From assembly GCF_009728485.1 (NCBI RefSeq), contig NZ_VVIQ01000012.1, forward strand, positions 25,322-89,321: a DNA stretch of 64,000 bases, given 5' to 3'. This document shows, one piece after another, positions 55,644 through 64,000 of the stretch. The position numbers were made by a program, and so were the translations under genes. A model generated the notes under the pieces. That model was not told where the DNA came from, did no database searches, and was given only the letters and a program-made list of their open reading frames with translations. Position 1 is the first letter of the stretch; each line of letters opens with the position of its first letter. Source of the stretch: Prevotella vespertina (lineage in GTDB: Bacteria > Bacteroidota > Bacteroidia > Bacteroidales > Bacteroidaceae).

Positions 55644-56447
55644 TTAGACCAAACTGAATACTTCACTAGGAGTTTTGCGCTTTAAAACATCAAGCAAGAA
55701 ATCCTTACCAGCAATAATACCTCTATTACGTAGCATTGATTCAATCGTCTTCTTTGCCAACTCTGGATGATTATTTTCATCGCTTAAATGACAAAGCCAT
55801 ACATGATGTAAGTTAGGAGTTGCATTGTTAACTAAAGCATTTGCACATGCTTCATTACTCAGGTGACCATTGAGACCGCTTATACGCTCTTTCAGGTGAC
55901 GAGGATATGGTCCATTCGCCAACTTTTCAGGTTCGTGATTAGCTTCTATTACTAAGTAATTTGAAATAGATATGTAGCGGGCTATGTCATCTGTAATGTG
56001 TCCACAATCAGTCACCAATGTAAAGTATAGGTCATCATGTCTAATGGAATATCCCACACAATCAGTACTATCATGTGGAACAGAGAATGGAGTTACATAA
56101 AATTCTCCAATTTGCACTTCTTGATCTTTTATTAATTCTCGAGTAAGCTCATGATCAATCTTACGTCGTACACACCAGTTCTTACTAATCCCTAAATGCA
56201 CATCACTGGTAGTATATACAGGTAATTGTAAGTCACCACTAATAGATCCAACAGACTTCACATGATCAGCATGGTCATGCGTGATAAGAATGTTATGAAC
56301 CATTTTCATTTGTAGTCCGTAGTTATGGAATGACTTCTTCAAAGAACGAATACCCACACCACAATCAATCATAAGACAATCTGTATCCGTATAAAGCAAA
56401 TAGCAATTACCACTACTACCACTACCAAAAGATAGAAACCTAAGCAT
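55644..56447 (-). CDS. MBL-fold metallo-hydrolase, YycJ/WalJ-like
   Basis: 267 residues from the ATG at 56447; the in-frame start at 56468 lies inside the -7 promoter element, so the shorter form is preferred. Motifs: FLSFGSGSSGNCYLL at the start, ITHDHADHVKS (HxHxDH metal site), VTDCGHI and HLSNEACAN. Such proteins are nucleases or hydrolases; the substrate is not shown. The promoter at 56466-56496 fits the consensus well. Confidence 0.9.
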   Translation of the reverse strand: MLRFLSFGSGSSGNCYLLYTDTDCLMIDCGVGIRSLKKSFHNYGLQMKMVHNILITHDHADHVKSVGSISGDLQLPVYTTSDVHLGISKNWCVRRKIDHELTRELIKDQEVQIGEFYVTPFSVPHDSTDCVGYSIRHDDLYFTLVTDCGHITDDIARYISISNYLVIEANHEPEKLANGPYPRHLKERISGLNGHLSNEACANALVNNATPNLHHVWLCHLSDENNHPELAKKTIESMLRNRGIIAGKDFLLDVLKRKTPSEVFSLV

Positions 56448-56465
56448 TATTTCTTTTATTTTACG

Positions 56466-56496
56466 CAAATGTAATAAAAGAATTTAAATGTACAAA
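56466..56496 (-). promoter_or_regulatory. Promoter of MBL hydrolase gene
   Basis: On the minus strand: TTTG (56493-56496), 19-bp spacer, TACATTTG (56466-56473): full consensus match. It fixes the start at 56447. Confidence 0.65.
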
Positions 56497-56572
56497 ATTC
56501 TTTATTCCCATTGACCATTATTTAACCTTGAATTTATGATTAATTAATTATCCCATGTAATTTCCTTTATCA

Positions 56573-58834
56573 TTAGAATGGAAGTCCAACTGCAAAATGG
56601 AATGTAAAATCACGCTTGAAATTTGGATGCCATAAGGCATAATGCTCAGCAGTGGTTGTATATGCAGGATTAATAGCTTTCATACCACCATCAAGGCGTA
56701 GTACAAAATAATCAAAATTCAATCTTAATCCTAATCCGTAAGCAACAGCTATCTGCTTATAGAAGTCAGAGAAGTGAAATTGACCACCAGGTTGGTTAGC
56801 ATAATCACGCAATGTCCAAATGTTACCTGCATCAATAAAAGCAGCACCATCAAACTTCCAAAATAAGTGTGTACGATATTCAGCATTGAGATCTAGTTTC
56901 ATATCACCTGTTTGATTGATAAAATCTATCCTACCATCTACACCTCTGAACTTACCTGGTCCTAACTCTCGAACACTCCAACCTCTAACAGAGTTAGCTC
57001 CACCAGAGAAATAACGCTTTTCAAAGGGTAATATCGTACTATTACCATATGGATAAGCAATACCAATTCCTCCATGTAATGCTAATGTGTTACGATCATC
57101 AAAACGTAAAATCTGAGTATAATCAAAATCAAACTTTGCATATTGGGCATAAGCTATATTAAATAATGTACGTTTACCCATGCTATTCTCTTTAAATTTA
57201 AAGATACCACCTAGTCCGTTGAGAACATTACCAGCAAGTTCTATTTTTCCTCTAAAAGCATGACTACGACTACTATAATTAAAACCAAAACCTGTACGGA
57301 CAATGAATAAATCTTGATAATTATATCTAAGAATTGCATTGCGAGTCGTGGCATTATCAAGATAATTATGTTTAAATGTTTCACTAATCCACGGCATATA
57401 CACATAACTGAGATTTAGAAGATCAAAATCATATGTAAGATGATGTGGCACATTCATCCAATGATATTTCCATGCTCCATTGAAAACTCGACGATGAAAC
57501 TCTGGGCGATTTTGTAGATTCCAACTAACAGCAACTTCTGTGGTGGCACTACTACGACGCCTAAATTCCTTTGAGAGGAAAGGAGATAAAAGACGTGGGA
57601 ACTGAAGACGTGCTTGTACACTATACTCTTCATAGTTGCTATTCTTATAACCTTCCAATCCTTTGATTGCTTCAAATGCTGAACGAAACTCTAAGCTCAA
57701 ATGTTCACTTCCACGAAAAAGATTTCGATTCTGATAAGATAAAACAACAGCTGCACCTAAATCTCCCGCAGTATTCGTACCTTCTGGTTGAAATGAAATT
57801 GTATTAGGTTTATTATTAGATACCATAATATCAGCATCCAAATAGTGTGTAGAAGACTTTGTTATAGAATGTCCTATAACTAGACTATCATAACGAGGAA
57901 CTTCTCTGAAATTTATATTTGTATAATGTACTGCCCCTAAACGAGAGAAATTATTATAAGTGTTTTGCAAATCTGTAGTAGAAAAATATTTACCTTTTTC
58001 TATAGCGGTGTTATCTTCTAATACACTTTTGCGGAGATGAAATCCAGTGGAATCCTTTGGTATAAAGTTTACATTATTGATTATATAACGTGGATGTAAT
58101 GTGGGTGTTGAATTACTATTTTCTATGTATTTCATCAAGTGCAGTGTAACACAGACATGCTGCTTTCCCCTTATAGAATCTGCGGAATAGTATATAAAAT
58201 CCTTATGAAAACGATAAAAACCAGAATCATTCAATATATGTGTAAGACGTTTACGTTCATCATCCAAGGATGTAACAGTAAATTGTTTAGGATGCTGTGT
58301 GCCTAATTTAAGATGATTAGTAAGTACTTTTGCTATGACAGAATCCTCAATATCATATTTGAAATTATCAATTACATAAGGTTCTCCAAAATGTAAATTA
58401 TAAATAGCAGTAAGTCTTTTTCCTCTTACCTTCTTGTCTATTTTCACAGATGCATTCATATAACCCATATTCTTCATTGCCGAAGTTAGGTCTTCACATG
58501 ACAATCGTGCTTGTAATGTATCATAGACAACAGGTTTCTCCCCCATTTTTCGTAAAGTTCGATTAATCCATCTTGTAGAATCTTTACCAGACAAAGTATA
58601 AGTTCCAAGCGGTATCTTAAATAAAGAGAACCAACGAGAGTTTCCTTTCTGGCGAACGTATTGCATCAAAAGAGATTGATTCACATCCTTATTGTCAGAA
58701 TGTAGTTCAACCTTATCTAATAAATACTCTCCATCAGGTATAAATTTATCTGTAGAGCAGGCAATCATTGTTAATATAATGATGACTACTACAATGAGTG
58801 GAGAGATATAATTATGTAATCTTCTAAGTAACAT
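56573..58834 (-). CDS. BamA/TamA-family outer-membrane lipoprotein (TamL-like)
   Basis: 753 residues. The N-terminus is hydrophobic and ends TMIAC with Cys26, a lipobox; STDKFIPDGEYLL follows, as in TamL. POTRA-like repeats fill about 30-300, then a 16-strand-type barrel with GGANSVRGW (the BamA/TamA VRGF-like loop) and a terminal aromatic (FHFAVGLPF). Probably inserts or exports outer-membrane proteins. Its promoter region faces the TrmH-family gene. Confidence 0.85.
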   Translation of the reverse strand: MLLRRLHNYISPLIVVVIIILTMIACSTDKFIPDGEYLLDKVELHSDNKDVNQSLLMQYVRQKGNSRWFSLFKIPLGTYTLSGKDSTRWINRTLRKMGEKPVVYDTLQARLSCEDLTSAMKNMGYMNASVKIDKKVRGKRLTAIYNLHFGEPYVIDNFKYDIEDSVIAKVLTNHLKLGTQHPKQFTVTSLDDERKRLTHILNDSGFYRFHKDFIYYSADSIRGKQHVCVTLHLMKYIENSNSTPTLHPRYIINNVNFIPKDSTGFHLRKSVLEDNTAIEKGKYFSTTDLQNTYNNFSRLGAVHYTNINFREVPRYDSLVIGHSITKSSTHYLDADIMVSNNKPNTISFQPEGTNTAGDLGAAVVLSYQNRNLFRGSEHLSLEFRSAFEAIKGLEGYKNSNYEEYSVQARLQFPRLLSPFLSKEFRRRSSATTEVAVSWNLQNRPEFHRRVFNGAWKYHWMNVPHHLTYDFDLLNLSYVYMPWISETFKHNYLDNATTRNAILRYNYQDLFIVRTGFGFNYSSRSHAFRGKIELAGNVLNGLGGIFKFKENSMGKRTLFNIAYAQYAKFDFDYTQILRFDDRNTLALHGGIGIAYPYGNSTILPFEKRYFSGGANSVRGWSVRELGPGKFRGVDGRIDFINQTGDMKLDLNAEYRTHLFWKFDGAAFIDAGNIWTLRDYANQPGGQFHFSDFYKQIAVAYGLGLRLNFDYFVLRLDGGMKAINPAYTTTAEHYALWHPNFKRDFTFHFAVGLPF

Positions 58835-59074
58835 TGCTATCTATTTTACTTATTATCTTATACCATAAATATCTTTATATGTGAGATATTTTCTTCTCTT
58901 TTGTTCTGTATCAATACCTGATACTTTTTTCATTGAAAATATTCCTTATTGATTGCACCATTAATAGAAAACTCTACTAAACACAACTGAAAGCAATATT
59001 ATAAATTTCGGCAAAGATAATAAAAAGTTGAGAGTAATAGACACCGCGTGCTGTTTTTTTTGTACTTTTGCAAA

Positions 59075-59770
59075 GTGATTTCTAAGAATAAAATAAAACT
59101 TATCCACTCTCTCGAGACAAAGAAAGGAAGAGAAAAAGCAGGGTTATTTGTGGCTGAAGGACCGAAGGTTGTAAATGACCTACTACATGCTGGTTTCACT
59201 GCAGAAAACATATTTGAGGATATTGAGGATATTAAGAAGATTTCTTTTTTACAACATCCTCAATCAATGCTCGGTGTATTCAAGTTACCAAGAAATGAGC
59301 ATTATACAGAATTCTCAATTACACAACTGGTCTTAGCTCTCGATGGTGTACAGGATCCAGGGAATCTCGGTACGATAATTCGTGTGGCAGACTGGTTTGG
59401 TATTAAAGATATCTTTTGTTCATTAGATACTGCTGATTGCTGGAATCCAAAAGTAGTGCAGGCAACAATGGGGAGTATAGCAAGAGTGCGGTTACATTAC
59501 GTGGATTTAAATAAGATGGTTGAATCTTTACCTGCTGATTATCCTATATATGCCACTCTACTAGATGGTGAGAATATCTATAAGCAAGAACTCTCACACC
59601 ATGGTATGATTGTGATGGGAAATGAAGGCAAAGGAATCTCCCCTATACTTCGTACAAAGATTAATCGCAAATTATATATACCTAACTATTCTTCTAATGA
59701 GGACACAGCTGAATCATTGAATGTTGCTATTGCCACATCTATAGTTTGTGCTGAATTTAGAAGAAGATAA
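59075..59770 (+). CDS. TrmH-family RNA 2'-O-methyltransferase
   Basis: 231 residues from the GTG at 59075; an in-frame GTG at 59048 would put nine extra residues, starting upstream of the -7 box. Conserved SpoU/TrmH motifs: GVFVAEG-like start (KAGLFVAEGPKVV), LALDGVQDPGNLGTIIR, MGNEGKGIS and LNVAIATSIV. It methylates 2'-OH of rRNA or tRNA. TACTTTTG at 59063-59070 is 5 nt before the GTG, so the mRNA may be leaderless. Confidence 0.88.
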   Translation: MISKNKIKLIHSLETKKGREKAGLFVAEGPKVVNDLLHAGFTAENIFEDIEDIKKISFLQHPQSMLGVFKLPRNEHYTEFSITQLVLALDGVQDPGNLGTIIRVADWFGIKDIFCSLDTADCWNPKVVQATMGSIARVRLHYVDLNKMVESLPADYPIYATLLDGENIYKQELSHHGMIVMGNEGKGISPILRTKINRKLYIPNYSSNEDTAESLNVAIATSIVCAEFRRR

Positions 59771-59773
59771 AAC

Positions 59774-59823
59774 TATAAGATTACTTTCAACATGTAAACT
59801 ACATATTCATGAAAGTAATCTTA
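59774..59823. terminator. Bidirectional terminator between trmH-like and yggS genes
   Basis: ATAAGATTACTTTCA at 59774-59788 pairs with TGAAAGTAATCTTAT at 59809-59823 (15 bp). T-rich tails are weak but present on both sides. Confidence 0.7.
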
Positions 59824-59830
59824 TTCCTCA

Positions 59831-60502
59831 TTAATAAACTCTAGGACCAAAAATAGCTGTACCGACACGCACCATTGTTGAATGGCATTCAACGGCTATT
59901 GGGTAATCATGGCTCATACCCCACGATCGCTCTTTAAATTCAGGATCATCAGAGAAATACGTTGCTTTTAGTTCATCAAATAAATTGGAAGCAAATGTCA
60001 TTTCTTTACGTATTTGATCTTTATCTTCAACATTAGAAGCCATCATCATCAATCCAGATATATGCACATTCTTTAGTTCTCTCCATTCACCACTCTTCAA
60101 GAACTCACGACAAGCATCTGGGGTAAAACCATATTTACTCTCCTCTTCTGCAATATGCAACTCTAATAGAACATTGATGACTCTATTATACTTTGCAGCT
60201 TGCTTGTTTATCTCCTTCAAAAGCTTGACAGTATCTACTGCTTCTATCATTGATATATAAGGAGCAATGTACTTCACCTTATTTGTTTGTAAATGCCCAA
60301 TGAAGTGCCATTCGATATCTTTGGGAAGACTCTGAACTTTACCAGCCAGCTCTTGTTCGTGACTTTCACCAAATATACGTTGTCCTTCACGATAAGCTGC
60401 TTCTATATACTCTTTAGGATGAAACTTACTGATAGCAACCAATTTCACTCCATCAGGAAGCGTATCGAGTACCTCATGTAAATTCTTTGCGACATCAAAC
60501 AT
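59831..60502 (-). CDS. YggS-family PLP-binding protein
   Basis: 223 residues, usual length. The PLP lysine is in AISKFHPKE, followed by GQRIFGESHEQEL, WHFIGHLQTNK and the terminal VRVGTAIFGPR. It keeps pyridoxal phosphate homeostasis and has no known catalytic activity. 24 nt after the DUF4494 gene in the same operon. Confidence 0.94.
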   Translation of the reverse strand: MFDVAKNLHEVLDTLPDGVKLVAISKFHPKEYIEAAYREGQRIFGESHEQELAGKVQSLPKDIEWHFIGHLQTNKVKYIAPYISMIEAVDTVKLLKEINKQAAKYNRVINVLLELHIAEEESKYGFTPDACREFLKSGEWRELKNVHISGLMMMASNVEDKDQIRKEMTFASNLFDELKATYFSDDPEFKERSWGMSHDYPIAVECHSTMVRVGTAIFGPRVY

Positions 60503-60526
60503 AAGTTATAAGTTTTTATCGTTTGA

Positions 60527-61015
60527 TTATTGTTCAAATTCAGGCTTACTCTCTATTTCTTCCTTTTTCCCTGCACGATGTTCAAAGACATCCATAATCT
60601 TTGTTTCGGTGATAGCTGCAATTTCATAATCAATCAGTGTAGCTCCCATAACTTCGTCTACATGCTTAACGGCTCCATTGACAGAATGTGCTTGAACAAG
60701 ATAAGTAACAGAAGAGCGTTTCTCTTTCTCTGTCTTTTCATCAATAGTAATAAAAGCTAGACGAGCTTTAAACCACTTATCATCTGTATCAATATCACTA
60801 AAGAATATTTCGCCGTATGCTGCTGGTGCAATTGCTTTTACATCAAATTCACCACTCACATAATGTGACATCTCTTCGGTAATAAACTCTTCTGCTTCTG
60901 AAAAACTGAAAGCATCAACGACATATTGTTCTATCACCTTCTTATTCTGACCATCTTCCATGGTTTTATCATATCTCACTCTTGTTTCAAACCATGTGCT
61001 AGTTCTACTTCTCAT
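60527..61015 (-). CDS. DUF4494 family protein
   Basis: 162 residues from the ATG at 61015; an in-frame start at 61117 lies above the -7 site at 61088-61095. It opens RSRTSTWFETRVRYDKTMEDG, the DUF4494 hallmark, with YVVDAFSFSEAE and AYGEIFFSD following. The C-terminus is acidic. Function unknown; cotranscribed with yggS. Confidence 0.87.
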   Translation of the reverse strand: MRSRTSTWFETRVRYDKTMEDGQNKKVIEQYVVDAFSFSEAEEFITEEMSHYVSGEFDVKAIAPAAYGEIFFSDIDTDDKWFKARLAFITIDEKTEKEKRSSVTYLVQAHSVNGAVKHVDEVMGATLIDYEIAAITETKIMDVFEHRAGKKEEIESKPEFEQ

Positions 61016-61148
61016 ATCTTTTAATAATTTAGTTGAAAAGTTCTCATCCTCAAAGAGAAGATGAGATACTACATATTTAATGTAGCGCAAAAGTAGTAAA
61101 AAATCTGCGTTAATCACCTAAATGTGCCATTAAATAAAAAAAAATATA

Positions 61149-61156
61149 TAACTTTG
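61149..61156 (+). promoter_or_regulatory. -7-like element of aminotransferase gene
   Basis: TAACTTTG matches TAnnTTTG. The leader to 61234 is about 70 nt and holds a 9-codon ORF (61176-61205) and a 7-bp hairpin (61191-61197 with 61213-61219). Confidence 0.45.
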
Positions 61157-61233
61157 CAAGCATAGTAAAAGAACTATGGGTGGATGCCCTTCCTCCTATT
61201 TGTAATCAGTAAAGGAGGATAAACAAAACAATT

Positions 61234-62439
61234 ATGCCAGAAATATCAGTTCGTGGGCTTGAAATGCCAGAGTCGCCTATTAGAAAGTTGGCGCCACTTG
61301 CTGCTGCGGCAAAAGAACGTGGCACTAAGGTTTATCATTTAAATATAGGACAACCAGATTTACCCACACCTCAATGTGGGCTGGATGCATTAAAGAATAT
61401 TGATCGAAAGATTCTAGAATATTCTCCATCACAAGGTAATCTGTCTTACCGAAAGAAACTATGTGACTTTTACAAGAAGTTCAACATAAATGTTACGCCT
61501 GATGATATTATTATCACATCAGGAGGTTCTGAGGCAGTCCTATTCTCATTCATGTCCTGCCTTAATCCTGGAGATGAAATCATTATCCCAGAACCTGCAT
61601 ACGCTAATTATATGGCATTTGCCATTTCTGCAGGTGCAAAGATAAAGACTATTGCTACATCTATTGAGGAAGGTTTTGCACTTCCCAAGGTTGAACAATT
61701 CGAGAAGTTGATTAATGAGCGTACACGTGCTATTATGATTTGTAACCCTAATAATCCTACGGGTTACTTGTACACACGCAGAGAGATGAATCAAATACGT
61801 GACCTCGTTAAGAAATATGATTTATATCTCTTCTCTGATGAGGTCTATCGTGAATACATCTATACAGGCTCACCTTATATCTCGGCAATGCACTTGCAGG
61901 GGATAGAGAATAACACGATACTTATAGATTCTGTTTCTAAGCGTTACAGCGAATGCGGAATACGTATCGGAGCTTTGATAACCAAGAATGAAGAGATACG
62001 CAAAGCTGTCATGAAGTTCTGCCAAGCACGTTTGTCTCCACCACTTATTGGTCAAATCGTAGCAGAGGCAAGTCTTGATGCTCCACAATCATATTATCGT
62101 GATGTATATGATGAGTATGTCGAACGGCGTAAATGTCTTATTGATGGTTTAAACAGAATCCCTGGAGTTTACTCCCCTATCCCTATGGGAGCTTTCTATA
62201 CTGTAGCAAAGTTGCCTGTTGATGATTCTGATAAATTCTGTCGTTGGTGCTTGGAAGAGTTTAATTATGAAGACGAAACAGTCATGATGGCTCCTGCTAG
62301 TGGCTTCTATACAACCCCCGGTGCTGGTCGTAATCAAGTTCGCATTGCATACGTACTTAAACGAGAAGACTTACAGCGTGCTTTGTTTATCCTACAAAAG
62401 GCACTAGAGGCATACCCAGGACGCGTAAAGGAAGAATAA
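61234..62439 (+). CDS. PLP-dependent aminotransferase (AspC/class I-II fold)
   Basis: 401 residues. NPNNPTG, then SDEVYREY and SVSKRYSECGIRIG (PLP lysine in SKRYSE) mark fold type I class I/II. GVYSPIPMGAFY and GAGRNQVRIAY follow. Substrate is probably aspartate or an aromatic amino acid, but sequence alone does not settle it. It is followed at 61 nt by a LolC/E-like permease. Confidence 0.88.
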   Translation: MPEISVRGLEMPESPIRKLAPLAAAAKERGTKVYHLNIGQPDLPTPQCGLDALKNIDRKILEYSPSQGNLSYRKKLCDFYKKFNINVTPDDIIITSGGSEAVLFSFMSCLNPGDEIIIPEPAYANYMAFAISAGAKIKTIATSIEEGFALPKVEQFEKLINERTRAIMICNPNNPTGYLYTRREMNQIRDLVKKYDLYLFSDEVYREYIYTGSPYISAMHLQGIENNTILIDSVSKRYSECGIRIGALITKNEEIRKAVMKFCQARLSPPLIGQIVAEASLDAPQSYYRDVYDEYVERRKCLIDGLNRIPGVYSPIPMGAFYTVAKLPVDDSDKFCRWCLEEFNYEDETVMMAPASGFYTTPGAGRNQVRIAYVLKREDLQRALFILQKALEAYPGRVKEE

Positions 62440-62473
62440 AATCAAAACTCAAGTTTATAATTCTAAAATTATA

Positions 62474-62492
62474 GTCCATGAACACCATGGAC
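62474..62492 (+). repeat. Hairpin between aminotransferase and permease genes
   Basis: GTCCATG at 62474-62480 pairs with CATGGAC at 62486-62492 with a 5-nt loop. No T-run; it ends 8 nt before the permease ATG at 62500. Confidence 0.5.
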
Positions 62493-62499
62493 AGAACTT

Positions 62500-63747
62500 A
62501 TGAACTATCCACTTTTTATTGCTCGAAAGATTTATAATGGAGGCGACAAGACCAGAAAGGTTTCCAAGCCTGCTATCCGTATTGCCACCATTGGAGTAGC
62601 AATAGGTTTAGCTGTGATGATCATCTCTGTGAGTGTTGTTCTCGGCTTTAAGCACTCTATCCGTGATAAGGTTATCGGCTTCGGAAGTGATATAACTGTA
62701 GCAGACTTCCTCACCTTACAAGGTTCCGAGCAATACCCCATCCAAATCAATGATTCTTTAATCAGAGCTCTAAAGAGTACACCTGGTATAAAGCATGTAC
62801 AACGTTATGCTTACACACAGGGAATCTTAAAGACAAACGATGATTTCCTGGGCGTATTATTAAAAGGTGTTGGTCCTGAGTTCGATTCAACCTTCATTCA
62901 TTCAAATATGATAGAAGGGACTCTTCCAAAGTTTTCTGATTCTGAAAGCCACCAAAAGATTGTTATCTCAAAGACCATCGCAGATAAACTAAATCTAAAA
63001 GTGGGGCAACGCCTCTTCGCTTACTTTATTAACAAGCAAGGAGTTCGAACCCGTAAGTTCACCATTACAGGTATTTATGCTACTAACATGAAGCAATTCG
63101 ATTCACAGATTTGCTTCACTGATTTATACACCATCAACAAGCTCAATGGATGGGAGCCTGATCAATATAGCGGAGCTGAATTGCAAGTCAATGACTTCTC
63201 ACAGCTCAACCTCGTCACAATGCGGATATTAAATAAGGTGAAGAACACTGTGGATCATTATGGTGAGACCTATTCTGCCGAGAATATAACCGAGATGAAC
63301 CCACAGATTTTCTCATGGCTCGATCTAATGGATATGAACGTTTGGATTATCCTAGCACTGATGACCGCTGTAGCTGGTGTAACAATGATTTCTGGCTTGC
63401 TAATTATTATTCTTGAGCATACCCAAATGATTGGTATTCTCAAAGCGCTTGGCTCACGCAATCGTCAGATACGCCACATATTTCTTTGGTTCTCAACGTT
63501 CATTATTGGCAAAGGCTTACTCTTTGGAAACATCATTGGCTTAGGTTGCATCTTTTTACAAAAATGGTTAGGATTAATAACACTTGACCCACAGACTTAT
63601 TATGTGAGTGTTGTTCCTGTAGAGATTAACATTCCACTTATCATAGCCCTCAACCTTGCCACTTTATTAATTTGTATTATTGTTCTGATAGCCCCAAGTT
63701 ATCTCATCAGTCATATACATCCTGCCAAGTCAATGCATTATGAATAA
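62500..63747 (+). CDS. FtsX-like/LolC-LolE-type ABC transporter permease
   Basis: 415 residues. An N-terminal transmembrane helix (IATIGVAIGLAVMIISVSVVLG, about 28-48) is followed by a large periplasmic MacB-type domain (about 50-270), and then three helices near the C-terminus (about 277-400). This is the LolC/LolE or MacB permease layout. It is likely to release lipoproteins from the inner membrane with an ATPase encoded elsewhere. The window ends shortly after. Confidence 0.87.
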   Translation: MNYPLFIARKIYNGGDKTRKVSKPAIRIATIGVAIGLAVMIISVSVVLGFKHSIRDKVIGFGSDITVADFLTLQGSEQYPIQINDSLIRALKSTPGIKHVQRYAYTQGILKTNDDFLGVLLKGVGPEFDSTFIHSNMIEGTLPKFSDSESHQKIVISKTIADKLNLKVGQRLFAYFINKQGVRTRKFTITGIYATNMKQFDSQICFTDLYTINKLNGWEPDQYSGAELQVNDFSQLNLVTMRILNKVKNTVDHYGETYSAENITEMNPQIFSWLDLMDMNVWIILALMTAVAGVTMISGLLIIILEHTQMIGILKALGSRNRQIRHIFLWFSTFIIGKGLLFGNIIGLGCIFLQKWLGLITLDPQTYYVSVVPVEINIPLIIALNLATLLICIIVLIAPSYLISHIHPAKSMHYE

Positions 63748-63753
63748 GAATAA

Positions 63754-63806
63754 CCCTCCCTTACTTCGAATGAAAGTATCACAAGACATAGCGAAGTAAT
63801 GGAGGG
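63754..63806. terminator. Hairpin after permease gene
   Basis: CCCTCC(C)TTACTTCG at 63754-63768 pairs with CGAAGTAA(T)GGAGGG at 63792-63806. A smaller AAGGACTT/AAGTTCTT hairpin lies near 63815-63835. T-run weak. Confidence 0.5.
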
Positions 63807-63919
63807 AAAATGAGTTGCAAGGACTTCGAAGTTCTTGAGTCTTCTTCTGTCTAAAACTATGTTACTATCCCCCTATGCTTTCTATGTCAAAAACCTCCAA
63901 TATTTCTTATTTTAACTAT

Positions 63920-64000
63920 TTATTTAACAATTACACTTTGTGTTGCCAAACAGATATTGTCAGGTTGATACATACAACCAGTTCTGACCATTGCAGTTAT
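63920..64000 (-). CDS. Possible C-terminal end of a protein (partial)
   Basis: Reading the minus strand from 64000 gives 26 codons without stop to a TAA at 63920-63922; the text contains VRTGCMYQPDN and ends QSVIVK. It may be the end of a gene whose body lies beyond the window. I do not recognise the family. The hairpin at 63754-63806 between two convergent genes would fit. Short, so chance is possible. Confidence 0.3.
   Translation of the reverse strand: MTAMVRTGCMYQPDNICLATQSVIVK

Noticed and set aside
61015..61117. Longer N-terminus for DUF4494
   Set aside because: It would begin upstream of the predicted -7 element and precedes the conserved family start.
1..64000. tRNA or rRNA genes
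   Set aside because: No cloverleaf-like sequence with a GGTTCGAAT-type arm, nor a 16S or 23S segment, was seen in the intergenic parts.

Overview
The window is a piece of an AT-rich Bacteroidales chromosome, most likely Prevotella or a close relative. The evidence is the gene content (DUF4270, DUF4491, DUF4494, a fimbrillin-type lipoprotein, an OMP_b-brl_3 TonB-dependent receptor, a TamL-type BamA-family lipoprotein, PPi-dependent phosphofructokinase, a methylmalonyl-CoA decarboxylase module). Promoter-like sites fit the Bacteroidetes consensus TTTG-N18-21-TAnnTTTG, and most genes lack a strong Shine-Dalgarno site. I assign the genus from family recognition only; no search was run. I see no rRNA, tRNA, prophage, insertion sequence or CRISPR.

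Layout. 1-4559: three tandem TPR proteins and a DEAD-box helicase with a DbpA-like tail. 4775-8200: serC, serA and a DUF1015 protein (serine synthesis), then a YigZ/IMPACT protein, a TonB-dependent receptor and a small TonB-C-domain protein. 11835-19331 (minus): an HU-like protein, then an AddAB-like nuclease/helicase pair. 19855-22532 (minus): a FadL-like outer-membrane protein and a Tyr/Gly-rich secreted protein, divergent from prmA. 23727-25595 (minus): a fimbrillin-type lipoprotein behind a small peptide gene whose promoter region holds a C8 tract. 26420-28967 (minus): GH25 lysozyme and PFP. 29171-35114: a five-gene operon with acyltransferase, an amidase split by a golvesin-like domain, and YgiQ radical SAM. 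35290-37462: the mmdA module with a tiny stand-alone OadG tail. 38051-41803: panD-panC, divergent from a truncated glycogen-synthase-like protein plus DUF4270. 41947-46677: clpC and a phosphosugar mutase. 46865-50424: DUF4491, then rlmH-maf-kdsC-DUF2520 opposite kdsB. 51016-54106: dnaB, ispE and rpsP. 54947-63747: an unknown secreted protein, an MBL hydrolase, TamL, a TrmH-family methyltransferase, YggS, DUF4494, an aminotransferase and a LolC/E permease.

Most coding content is housekeeping or envelope biogenesis. The unusual signal lies between genes. Several long intergenic gaps carry tandem arrays of degenerate units with a strict 22-bp or 23-bp period, some units nearly palindromic, mostly next to terminators between convergent genes. 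Other items worth checking are a possible sequestered-SD peptide with an opposing promoter (12634-12822), a long inverted repeat (54361-54541), near-leaderless starts, and leader mini-ORFs.
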